A stretch of DNA of 64,000 nt from Girardinichthys multiradiatus. Taxonomy: Eukaryota; Chordata; Actinopteri; Cyprinodontiformes; Goodeidae. Below, piece by piece: positions 12,101-22,502 of the stretch. The translations under genes were made by a program, and so were the position numbers. Every line of letters begins with the position of its first letter. The first letter of the stretch is position 1. The stretch lies in contig NC_061805.1 of assembly GCF_021462225.1 (NCBI RefSeq), forward strand, positions 50,569,860 through 50,633,859. The letters run 5' to 3'. Under the pieces are notes generated by a model. It ran no database searches and had not been told where the DNA came from. It saw only the letters and a program-made list of their open reading frames with translations.

Positions 12101-13147
12101 AAACCAAGAGAGGCCCCCAGCGATTCTAAGGGTACTTTTTTGCTGATCAACTGAGCATGATGCTCGCTGAGCTCACATGGAGATTCAATGTTTATGAAAT
12201 GCAAAAAAAATTAAAACTGTTTTTTAAAGCTGCTGCAAACATACAGATGGAGCTGGAAGCTGCAGGACACTGAAAGGTCTGAGACAGTTTTCCCCTTCAT
12301 GCCTGAAATGACGCCCTGACTCTCTAAGCTGCTCGAACGCTCTGCATGTTTGATGGCACTGAAATGTGCAAATGTTCTCTGTGAGAAGATGGACAAATGC
12401 ACCGAATCACTAATGAAAACCTCCAAGTTATTTTACGTTCCCACAGCTCAGAATCAAATACCAAACATAAAGGATGCCAAGCATGCTGCTCAGACAACAA
12501 AAGGCAGATAAAACAAACTTTATATGATTTTTTCCTGCAAAAACAAGTTTGTTTTAATTTCTAAGATTTCACAAGCTTTATGTAATTTATGTTACTGAGG
12601 GACAAGTATTTTTTCAGCTGTTTAATTAAATATTTCTGATTAAAAAATGTCTGAATAGATGCTTTTATCTGCTTGCAGGAATGAAACGTTTTGTTTCCTT
12701 CCGCCGGCTGAAACATATCAGCTCATTCTGTTTTCTTGCAGTTTAGTTTGTTCATGCCAGACGAACACCAGGTGAGACAAACGGACAGATGGACAAACTA
12801 CCGCCTTCAGCGTTGGGAGAATATCGGAGAAACCCCTCTCCGTTTGTCAGCCGACATAACAAGACTGTCTCAACTCGGAGATGGAGGGCAGAGAGGGTTT
12901 ACGAGGACGGCGGAGAGAGAAACAGAAAGCAATGGAGCCAGAGAGGAGGAGGAGAAAGTGGTGGTAGGCTTTTAAATGGTCCAGGGGGATGAATGTCGAG
13001 GATGAAGAGGATGAGGAGAAGCTCCCACAGCGACTGCTAGTTGTTATATTGGGGATCAATGAAAGAAGAGAGAACGAAAGAGGAAGAAGGAGGCAGAGTG
13101 GAAGGATGACAGGCCTCATTACCACCAAACCTCAGACAGTGATGCCT
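9182..13147. other. Single-copy non-coding DNA, no gene seen
   Basis: I see no recognisable exon, RNA gene or transposon. Short open frames here have no family resemblance and start at arbitrary codons. Positions 10069-10210 stand out as a balanced-composition block with TAAT-type words (see findings). Confidence 0.5.
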
Positions 13148-13156
13148 CTGTGTGTG

Positions 13157-13197
<41 letters not shown>

Positions 13198-13288
13198 CCA
13201 TTTTACATGTAGAGTGTGTGTTTCCATATGTTTGCAGAAACCCGTTTACATGCCGAGTGCATGATCTTGTAAGATTAGCTTCCCTTGT

Positions 13289-13354
<66 letters not shown>
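13148..13354. repeat. Two (TG)n microsatellites, the second ending in (GA)n
   Basis: A (TG)n tract with one interruption lies at 13148-13193. A longer (TG)n at 13292-13341 runs into (GA)n at 13341-13354. About 100 bp of ordinary sequence separates them. Confidence 0.97.
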
Positions 13355-13898
13355 TCCCTTTGGGCCTCTGTGAAAGCAGCACAGGATGATGGGACAGAGT
13401 TGTTTAAAGGTCAGCAGCAAACATCATCAGATTGAGAGAGCTGCTCAGAGAACCATCAACACACAAACCCAAACTGAACCAAAGCGCAGCTGCAGGCTGA
13501 ATTCAGGAAAACTGCCAGTTTACAGCTGATGTTTCAATGCTACACCTAATCTCAGCCGATTCTGCAGCTCTAACTAAGAATGGAAACTAAATTTAAATTT
13601 CTGTTGTCATAGAATAAGAAAACTAAGTGCTACTCCCAGACAATAAACAAAAGACAAAGTCAAGACTGATGGGGCATAATGGTGTTGGATTTGGCAGTGA
13701 TATATAAAAGAACTATAATAACATTGCACGTTAAATAATCCACTGTGTTTCTGAGTAGTGACATTATTTTAGTGTTATATGTTCTCCATTGGCCAGGGGA
13801 ACAGACTGGTTTTAAATGCTGTAATGTGGGTGAACATGGGACCAGTGCTTCTGGTAGGTCTGCTGTGTCATCTCAGCTCCCAGGGGGTCGAGGAGATG
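13355..13898. other. Non-coding, nothing recognised
   Basis: No protein motif, RNA gene or transposon end was seen. Confidence 0.5.
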
Positions 13899-14140
13899 AG
13901 CTGCTGGTTCTGCAGGAGATTTCTTCCGGTTAAAAGGATGCCGTTCCTTTCCACTGTCGCCGCATGCTTGCTCAGGATTGGTGCAGCGTAAGTGACTCAA
14001 TGCAACTGGACTTACTTAGATAACTTTTTACCACCATTAGAAAATGAATTTGACAGCACTGCATTATAATAAGGATCAAATCAGAACGTATGTATTTGAT
14101 TTTAATTTTCTATGATTATGTTGTACTGGACTGATCTGAT
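13899..14140 (+). repeat. Diverged LINE 3'-UTR fragment
   Basis: The words ctgctggttctgcagg, tttcttccggttaaaagg and ccactgtcgccgcatgcttgctca match, with many changes, the ordered words of the good copy at 33270-33345. The rest of the block is a degraded match to the downstream part of that UTR. Confidence 0.6.
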
Positions 14141-15033
14141 CATTTATCTCTATGTCCGGTGGACCTGTTTGTCTTGTAAAATGCTGATAGGCTTTGATAG
14201 GTCAGTGCCAGAGCCAGAGGGCAGCGAGTCAAACAGAGGATCAGCAGCGTGGGTGTGGCGTGGGCTGCGGTGAAGCATCCAGGTGGATGAAGAGTGCAGC
14301 AGACGAAGCACCGTCTGCAGAATAAAACTTCAAAGTAAAGGTAATATTGTTTAAACTGGACTGTTTGAAGTACTTATGAACAGGCAGTATCTTACCAGCA
14401 TTATATGATCGCAGTTTAGAGAATTTTATTCTGACATGAAATATATAATCTTCATAATGAGACATAATATGTTGCCAAAGATGGAAACAGATTGTGTGGA
14501 CATGAAATTGAACAGAAATTAAAACAACCTAGAAGGACGTTAAAAATACCAAACTGAAACTAACCTGTAGGTGGCACTAGCTTTAAACACCGACAACATG
14601 GCCAGTGATTCTTTAAAACCATCCACTCATCCACTGAACCTACCTTAATCTATTTGGGATCTCAAGGAGGATCAGGAGACCTAAAATCAAAAGCTGTGCC
14701 CTGAAACCCGTCCATTAGAATCACACATGTTGCACAGTGGTTTGGCACCGGCTCTTAGTCAAACATGAGCACAACAGATTCTCCTGAAGGTCCCTTCCAG
14801 GACACCATCCACCATTAAACGTTGAGATGAGTGTTGCTAGCCCAAACACATCTGTAAAGGATATGCTCTGTAAGAACCGGCTCTAGCTCCAAGCTGGGTT
14901 TGGAACCAGAACCACTTCAGTGGAAAAGTCCCTCCTAGATGTGTCTTCTTGTTAAAAATCAGCTTTTCCTTTCCATTCCTCCCAATTCATTAGTGTTTTT
15001 AAGCCTGAATCTCATAAAATGACGATGGCTGAT
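14141..15033. other. Non-coding, nothing recognised
   Basis: No coding or repeat signature was identified between the two LINE fragments. Confidence 0.5.
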
Positions 15034-15947
15034 AATTCAATTGAATTCAGTTTATTTATATAGCGCCAATTCACAACACATGTCGTCTCAAGGTTCTTCA
15101 CAACAGTCAGGTTCATACATTCCAGTTAATACTAACCATTGAACAGTGCAGTCAGATTCAGTTATTTATTCAAATTAGATAAAAAGTTTTTCTATCTAAG
15201 GAAACCCAGCAGATTGCATCCAGTCAGTGACTTGCAGCATTCACTCCTCCTGGATGAGCATGTAGAGACAGTGGACAGTCACTGGTGTTGACTTTGCAGC
15301 AATCCCTCATGCTGAGCATGCATGTAACGACAGTGGAGAGGAAAAACTCCCTTTTAACAGGAAGAAACCTCCAGCAGAACCAGAACCAGGCTCAGTGTGA
15401 GCGGCCATCTGCCACGACCGACTGGGGGTTAGAGAGAACAAAGCAGAGACACAAAGAGAACAAAGAAGCACTGATCCAGGAGTACTTTCTATGAGAAGGT
15501 AAATGTTAGTAGATGTAGCTCCTTTAGTCGTTTCATCTAGAAAGAAAGAACAGATAAACTCTGAGCCAGTTTTCAAGGTTAGAGTCTGAAAGAGAGAACA
15601 TAGAGTTAGTCACAGTAGAAGCTCAGTCAGTCGCCATGTCTAGGAGAGAGAAAGGGTTAAACACTAAAAGACAGGGCTATGTGGATCATCTGTAGAGGGT
15701 GAGCAATAAGTTGTTGCCAGCAGAAGCTCGGACGATTCCCCTCTCCAGAAAGGTGTCACAGGTAAACACAGAGCCAGACCAGGTGTAGCTTCTAGGAAGA
15801 GAAAAGAGTGAGAACATAAAGTTAAAAGCTGAAATAACAGCAAATAATGCAGAATTGGAGAGTAGTGTGAGAATGTAGCGCAGAGGGTGAAAGTGGTCAT
15901 TATGTCCTCCAGCAGCCTAAGCCTATATCAACATAACTACAGAGATA
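15034..15947 (-). mobile_element. 5'-truncated LINE 3' UTR (L2-like), minus strand
   Basis: The end near 15034 (attcaattgaattcagtttatttatatagcgcc) is the complement of the tail ...ggcgctatatgaatgaaactgaa at 33585-33615. The whole block is the inverse of 32700-33632, with many identical runs such as the aagtcactgactggatgc region. Short open frames in both copies read almost the same but are UTR by-products, not genes. The identification as an L2-type LINE comes from the copy at 32640, which retains the end of the protein. Confidence 0.85.
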
Positions 15948-16110
15948 GTTTCAGTTTCAGTTTATTTATTTATATAGCGCTTATTTACAACAACGTCGTC
16001 TTAAGGCCGCCGGGGAAGGCCAGACCAAACCACCGAGTGCCAGAGCCCCAGAACGGGCTAGATAATGAGATTAAAACCGGATATTTTGAGGATGAGGAAG
16101 CCGCTTAAAG
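15948..16110 (-). repeat. Second retrotransposon 3' tail abutting the first
   Basis: Directly after the LINE copy comes cagtttcagtttatttatttatatagcgcttatttacaac, another tail of the ...gcgctatataaataaactgaaactg class in the same orientation. It leads into aaggccgccggggaaggcc, which does not match the first family. Confidence 0.55.
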
Positions 16111-17611
16111 CTGTAGAAAGATGAAGAATCTACAGGCATTAAATAGGGCAGAAAAGATGTGACTATAGTATTATTTTTAAAGACATTTTTCTATGTTAGA
16201 CTGCTTCATGAATTTAGATTATAAATATTATACCTTTTACCCAAATGCCCCATCTTTACCAAAAATAAACTCATCTTTTTAAATATAGATTGCATTTTAA
16301 TGGGATGAAGACTGAAAAAAAACAGCAGGCCAGAGGACTTTATAAGTTTTGGATCTGATACGAAAGCCATAGAAATGGATCTGGAAGCCGTCCTCTCAGC
16401 CATGCTGATGACACTCCTCTCTCCGGCATTCCCACCTGGTTCTAATGACCGCCAGTCTGTCTCTTCTTTCCATCAACAGCTTCACCTCTGTCTCCTCCTT
16501 TTATCCCCACCTCGCGCCGCGCACTCCTCCCTGACTTCAATTAGACGCAGGAATAATCATATTGACAGGGCTGACAGGTCGGGGCAGAGGAGCAGGAGCA
16601 TGAATACTTAGATATGTCAAAGCAGAGCCATCCGGTGGAGGGGCGCTTGGAGGTATCACTGGGTCTTATTGTAGACTTCATAATATGACAATGACACACA
16701 GTCAATTCAGATTCACAATCACTGTGGGGCCAGCGGCTCCTCTAACTGCCCATGAATTAGTCTGCTGACATTTCGCAGACCTGCTGATATCTAACAGTGG
16801 AACGGTTCACGTCGAGATGTTCTGCCAGCTTTTTTTACTGAATCACATGCTGACATACAGAGAACTGGACTAAGAGTTTTTACTTTTAGCACAGTAACAA
16901 AATATTGTGACATGAGTGCCAGGAAGGTGAGTCTGTGCAACAAATCTCCACAGATTATTGATCTATTTGCCTTAAACTGTCAGAAGATGTGAAAATGTTT
17001 AACCCAGATAATCAATTAATGTTTGCCTTAAATCTGTTACGATCCTACAGACTTTGAGCTCAGCAGGTCTCATTGGTTGTCAGTTTTTATGTGTATTATG
17101 TAATGTTTTTCATTTTATTATTATTTGTTGACAGTGTTAATTACTCTGTGGATCTTCCTGAAGGTTGGTTCCTTGCTAGTTTCTCCTTTATGATCTCCTT
17201 CTGTTTACTTTCTTTATTGAACCCCTCAGTATAATTCTGCCAGCCTCCTGCGTCCATTTGGATCTGGCCACATGTACTCAGTGGCACCAATAAGACTTTA
17301 GGTGACAATAGATGAAAGAGGCACAAAGAAATCGCAATGTAGAGAGAAAATGTAAAGATCCTACCCTCACTGTTATTGGACGAGCTGTAGTAGGATGCCG
17401 TTTTCAGAAAAACAAGTCTGGCTTTTGTACCCTGAGGGCGCAGCTCTTGGCCATCTAGGTCCTCTCTACGGTGCTGATACATTTCACGTTCCTCCTGTGA
17501 GTTTCTTTCCTTCTTATGTCCTGCACCATGTTGTCAGCTTGAGCTCCACCACAGAAGCCACCACCAGGCACAACACCCCAAGCCCCAGCAGCTACATCTT
17601 TTAACGCGTCA
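16111..17611. other. Non-coding, possible conserved block at 16500-16800
   Basis: No gene is seen. Positions 16500-16800 are non-repetitive, of balanced composition, and contain CAATTAGA, AATCATATTGACAG and GAATTAGTCTG words typical of vertebrate regulatory DNA. Conservation cannot be tested here. Confidence 0.35.
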
Positions 17612-18640
17612 TCACGGCCCAGACCACGTCTTCTTCATCCGTTCATCGGTTCCACCATCGATCCCATCATCTAAACCACTATCAGAACTGGCCCCATCTT
17701 TACTTTCATCTTCAGCATCATCATCTCAGTCATCCATAACATCACTATTTCCAGCATCATCTTCCCTTCCAGGATACTCATCATCTTCCTCTTAAGAACA
17801 TTTCTCATCGGACTCATCATCAGAACCACATCTTCAATCTGCATCACCCTCTCCTAAAACGCTGAAAGAAGTCACAGTCAGCAAATCTTCAGGACCATGT
17901 TTGAAGGGTTGCCATGTCTATCATCTTAAGGGTCTTCACCACCATCGTAGGAGTCAGTGTCTTCAACACCCAGTAAGCAGCCATCAGTTTTTTCAGAACA
18001 ATCATCATCTCCTTTGTGTCCAGATTCATCAGTGACGTCAGAGTATCCCTCTGGGTGGTTTCACCAGAACCATTATCCTCTCCTGCACCATCTTCATTGC
18101 CTCCAGATAATCCTTTATCTCCAGAGTGTCCTTTACTTTTTTAGATTCCTTGGCCTTAAGAGGCTATGTCAAAGCTGCCTTCAACATCAGTACAACCTTC
18201 AGGTCCAGCAGAATCAATGTCCTCCTCCTCTTCAGAGCCTCGGGTCTACAGAGCCTCAGTTGCTCATCTGGTCTACAAATCCTCGGCCTCAGCCTCGAGT
18301 CTTCATAACTGTAGCTCAGCCTCTCCGAGCTCCTGCATTCTGCGAGGAGTCAATGTTCCACACCTCTCCTAGTAACTGTTCACATTTCTCAGAGCGAGTC
18401 ATGGTGGACCTGGTCCTAATACTTCCTGTGCTCTGTGAACTGCTGAGTAAGATTGTCAAGCCCTTGTTCAGCCACGCTGGGCTTCCTCGCCAAGCTACAT
18501 GTCCAGATGACTGTTCTCCAGATTCTCCTTGGTGGCCATTGTGGTCTTAGAATAGCCCTTCTGGAACTCCTCGTCAGATTTTTGCAACCTGTGGGATGCC
18601 TTTAAGAGGTTCCTTGTTGGATCTCCACAGCCTCTCTTAG
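17612..18640 (-). pseudogene. Decayed acidic, coiled-coil-like coding tract (unidentified)
   Basis: On the minus strand this kilobase reads as a damaged acidic protein. Near 18600-18500 is EEFQKGYSKTTMATKENLEN. From about 18340 one frame reads MQELGEAELQL, LEAEAEDL, then GSEEEEDIDSAGPEG and GGNEDGAGEDNGSGE, broken by stops at CGA-, CAG- and CAA-like sites. A frame shift near 18050 continues as SDVTDESGHKGDDD and DTDSYDGGEDP. Another shift near 17900 continues as GSDDESDEKC, EEDDEYPGREDDAGNSD and DAEDESKDGASSDSGLDDG, ending at a TGA at 17612-17614. The parts suggest a helical region followed by an Asp/Glu/Ser/Gly-rich tail. I cannot name the parent. The alternative is a purine-rich low-complexity sequence that reads as acidic by chance, but the non-repetitive residues between the acidic runs argue against that. 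Confidence 0.42.
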
Positions 18641-21213
18641 CCATTTCCTGCTTACCTTCTGTCTGAGTTTGGGACTGTATTGATAAAAATATCAGATAAA
18701 ATGGATAATAGAGTTTTGCAGGTGGACGGCACAGTGTGATCTCAAAGCTGCTGAGGCTGCTCCTCTAGATGCAGTACAACAGGGCTGGATTGTAGTTGAA
18801 GTTTAAATGTGTCATCTTCTCCAGGATTGGTCCATTTTTCTAAACACGGTCATACAAAACCAAGATTCACTGTTGAACATAATTTAGCTACCATCTACTG
18901 GTCCACACTTTGCTCTGGTGAGTCTATGCCTATGTTTACATGTTGGGTGATGACCCTGGGTGTTGTAAATAGTTCAGTAACTGTGTCCAGAGGGCAGGGG
19001 TAAACACCATGTAGGTGTAGATGTTGGTGTGCTCCATGTTCTTCAATGCTATCTGCAATAATAACAGTTTTCTCTTGTTGTGTTCTGTCTTTGAGTGACC
19101 AGAACCTTGACTGTGTGTATGGATGACCTCATTCCCATTGTTTCTGGGTCATTTTGGCGGCCTACATGTTGGTCAGTTGAACATTCTGATGACCCTGCAT
19201 CATTGAAACCCACTAAGTGACCCGATCAGACTGAATGAAGTGCTGGTAATGGGTCAGCTGAGCAGCGTTGTCCGCTTACCTTCGCTAGCTGTTCTGACGG
19301 TTGGACGATACAGTAACCATAACACCACCACTTATTCACTCTAGAGGCCGTTCTAAAAATCATTTAGTTTGTTTTGTATTTTTTAAAGTGCATGTATTGC
19401 AAACCTGCAGTAGTTTGAGCAATTACCTTCCAGGTAAACTCATTTAATCTTGCATTGCTGCTCCAGCATCCTTGGTCTCATTTATATTCAGCCCCACATT
19501 AAATGTTCATCTGCTACTCGTTCTCTTCTTAGATTAAACATAAAGTTTTCTCTCTGTATGCGTTTGCATCATTAACTCCTAACTGTTGAGTTATATTTAT
19601 ATATATTTACTTTCGTTAGGAGTCGGCTGGTCTCCTCTGAGTCACGCAAATTAAAAGCCATTTTCCTGCTTTATTCCTGACTTAAATACATGCATTCCAC
19701 CATTAAAAGCTAATTTTCTGACAGTCTCATCCCCATCTATATGCATAGCCGATGTGAAGCCTAATTTTTCTACTTTCTCTGCACCTCTTCCCCTCCCAGG
19801 CTCTATCAGTTGAAGGGAACTGGCTGGGGAAATCGTTAGAGTTCCTTTCTTTTTAAATTGGGGAGGTGGACGGCAGGTGAACAGCGCATTGATCGCCCTC
19901 TCAAGGCCTCTTTCTCCCCCCTTCATCCCTCTCTTGTGCATCCCTCACCACCAATTGTCTGCCCCCCACTCACATCACCACCAATTGCCAGCCACCCAAC
20001 CCCACCTCCCCTTTATCTCAACCGTTTTCTCATTCCAAGCTAGCGGAGGTCACATATTTAGGAAAGAGAGTGAAGTGGCAGAGGGTTTTGGGCGGGGCTA
20101 CTGTCTGCCTGTCTAACAACCCCCATCATGGGCCGGAAAAGAGAGATATGGGGCGTGGGCTGGAGAGGACCAGGACAGAGGAGGTGGGTGGCGTGGAAGG
20201 GAGGGGTCCAGAGTAAACGCGGTGATGATTTCCCTAGAGTTTCGTTCATTCGGAGCAGTGAGGAGGAAGAGAGTCACTGAAAGAAAAAAGAAGAAGAAGA
20301 AAGAGAGAGCAGCTGCTGTCCTGTCACAGACAACAACTGGTGCCTTGGTGACACCTCCTCCTCCTCCTCCTCCTCTCTTCCTTCTCCTTACAAGAAACAA
20401 AAAAAGGGACAGTGCAGGGAAATCGAAACGTTCACGCAGATATGCTTCAAGCACACATACCAAACACCCTCAGTGGGACCCCTCATCGTCCAATTAGAGT
20501 CCTAACTGAGAGGAGAGAGGAAGAGGTTCCTCTGTCAGACGCCGTTTTACTAAAGCTACGACTTTTCTCACATTTTACTTTGTACTCAGTATCTTTGATT
20601 TTTTAAAACAACAGTGGAAAAAATATAACCTTGAAACAGAACCTGTGTCACATTTGAGATATTAAGGTAAACCATAGACTAGTCTTCAGTTTGAGCTGGG
20701 AGGAACATTTCTGGCTTTTATTTTGGAGCAGTAAGTAAAAATGCACATTTGATAAGGATTTGAGAACAATAAGGTACACTTTCCATGGACAGGAGGAAGG
20801 CAGGTGTGGTTTAAACAAAGTCACATCATTTATAAGCTTTTTAAATCAACCTCCTTTTCAACAGGCCTGGATGTCCATCATCTGCTGGTTAGGTTCAACC
20901 CACTCACATCTGGTCCCGTCTCAGAGATCCACGGTCAGCAAGTTTTTCTTCCTTCAGATTTATAGTGCAATTCTGTCCCTGTTGCTCAAACACAACCCCA
21001 TATGATGCCACAGCCACCACTGTGCTTCTGAAACACTTCATTCAATGGGCTTTTGATAGATAATTTTTCAGCCACTGGCGTTGCAAACTGAATTTAAAGC
21101 AGACAGACCTCTCTCACCCTCCCCTGTTCCCCTGGGTTGTTCCCCTGTTCATTTCAAGCTCGGGTCCTCTATCAGTGGCCTGGGAGGTTGAGGAGCTCCA
21201 ATGTTTCTCCAGG
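18641..21213. other. Non-coding, short simple repeats, possible conserved block
   Basis: No defensible exon. Short purine and CTC tracts lie at 20285-20312 and 20354-20375. Positions 19630-19860 form a balanced, non-repetitive block with AT-core words (see findings). Positions 18880-19110 on the minus strand are open in more than one frame for about 50 codons but match nothing I recognise. Confidence 0.45.
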
Positions 21214-21215
21214 TA

Positions 21216-22116
21216 CAGTGTCTTACAAAAGTGAGTACACCCCTCACACTTTTCATTGGACAACCCTGAACACAAGACACTTACGCTGACTACAATACAA
21301 AGTAGTCAGGCTACAGCTTGTATAACAGTGTTAATTTGCTGTCCCCTCAAAATAAACCAATGCGCAGCCATTCATGTCTAAACCACTGGTCACAAGAGTA
21401 AGTACACCCCTAAGTGAAAATGTCCAAACTGTCCTCAATTAGCCTAATACCCTCCCTAGTGTCATGCAACTCATTAGTGTTACAAGGTCCCAGGTGTGAA
21501 TGATGAGCAGGTATGTTAAATTTGGTGTTACCTCACTCACTTACTCATCCAGGTCACTGGAAGTTTAACATGGCAACTCTCTGAGGATCTGAAAAGAATT
21601 GTTGCTCTATATAAAGATGCCTCCCCCCGGTCAGCCTGTCAGTGCTAAGACCATACGCCTCACTCTGCATCACATTGTTCTGCATGGCGGTCGGCTCAGA
21701 AGGACGCCTCTTTCAAAGATGGTACACAAGAAAGCCTGCAAACAGCTTGCTGAAGACAGCCAGACTAAGGACATGGATTACTGGAAATAGGGCTGATGGA
21801 CCATGGTAACCTTGTTTGGTTCACATGGCGTGTGTGGCGGCAACCAGGTGACGAGTACAAAGACAAATGTGTCTTGCCTAGTCAAGCATGGTGGTGGCAG
21901 TGTCATGATTTGGGGTTGCATGTGGGGAGCTACAGTTCATCGAGGGAACAATGAATGCCACCATATACTGTGACCTACTGTAGCAGAGCATGATCTCCTC
22001 CCTTCAGAAACTGGGCCTCAGGGCAGTATTCCAACATGACAACAACCCCAAACACACCTCCAAGACAACCACTGCCTTGCTAAAGAGGCTGAGGGTTAAA
22101 GTGCCGGACTGGCCAC
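21216..22116 (+). mobile_element. Tc1-like transposon, 3' half missing
   Basis: It begins at a TA with cagtgtcttacaaaagtgag, a Tc1 end, and a related subterminal copy (gtcacaagagtaagtacacc) occurs near 21387. The transposase is ruined but recognisable. [12 protein letters not shown] lies near 21885-21915, and LLQQSMISSLQKLGLRAVFQHDNNPKHTS-type sequence with the second catalytic aspartate lies near 21975-22060. Similarity stops at gactggcca, before the SPDLNPIE glutamate motif and the right inverted repeat. The junction is with an unrelated LINE-like fragment. Confidence 0.82.
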
Positions 22117-22345
22117 TGTATCTGTTGGAGCCACTTCTCTAGTGTGGGGGTCACATTGTTCTCTGAGCCCTTGGTATTTTTTTAACTTTTTGTCATCCCC
22201 TCTCCTGACGTTTCCATTGTTTGGGATGGCCACATCGATCTCAACGGTTCTTCTCTGCTGCTTAGCAATGATCACAATGTCTGATTGGTCGGCCATTTTG
22301 AATCTGGAAGTCCCACCAGATCTTAACTAGGTTATTTTCCACCAC
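22114..22345 (-). mobile_element. Non-LTR retrotransposon C-terminal fragment
   Basis: On the minus strand the frame reads VEIDVAIPNNGNVRRGDDKK then LKKYQGLREQ, and in the next frame VTPTLEKWLQQI. This is the order of a domain that ends some fish non-LTR retrotransposon polyproteins (DVAxPxDxNxxxKExEKLxKYxxLxxE, then a valine-rich stretch, VTPxLxxWLQQI). The valine-rich middle is absent, so there is an internal deletion as well as truncation. The clade is not assigned. Confidence 0.5.
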
Positions 22346-22427
22346 CTGGGGAGGTGATTCACACTTTGACCTTGGGTTCTCGAGTTCATATTCTATTCTA
22401 TGCCGCATACTTGGTTATGGCACTCCA

Positions 22428-22502
22428 TGTATTCCTTTCCTGAGTTGGCAGGGCATCTGACTCCCATGTGGGATATCTGGGTTCGAATCCCGCATGGGCC
22501 AA
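22428..22502 (+). repeat. tRNA-like sequence, probably a SINE head
   Basis: It contains a near-perfect B box, ggttcgaatcc at 22480-22490, about 35 bases after an A-box-like cctgagttggc. The T arm folds reasonably (gggttcgaatccc core), but the acceptor and D arms do not pair convincingly. A tRNA-derived SINE promoter is more likely than a working tRNA. Confidence 0.38.

Noticed and set aside
13037..13420. Open frames with poly-His/Thr or Cys/Val runs
   Set aside because: They are translations of TG/CA microsatellites.
15285..15494. Small open frame repeated on the other strand at 33108-33368, suggesting a conserved small protein
   Set aside because: Both lie inside inverted copies of a LINE 3' UTR. 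The similarity is explained by the repeat, and the frames begin and end at arbitrary places.
20113..20497. Open frames on both strands with poly-Phe, poly-Lys or poly-Pro runs
   Set aside because: They come from purine- and CTC-rich simple sequence and have no domain.
22428..22502. A genuine tRNA gene
   Set aside because: The B box is good, but the acceptor and D stems do not pair well and no terminator T run follows at the right place; a SINE head is likelier.
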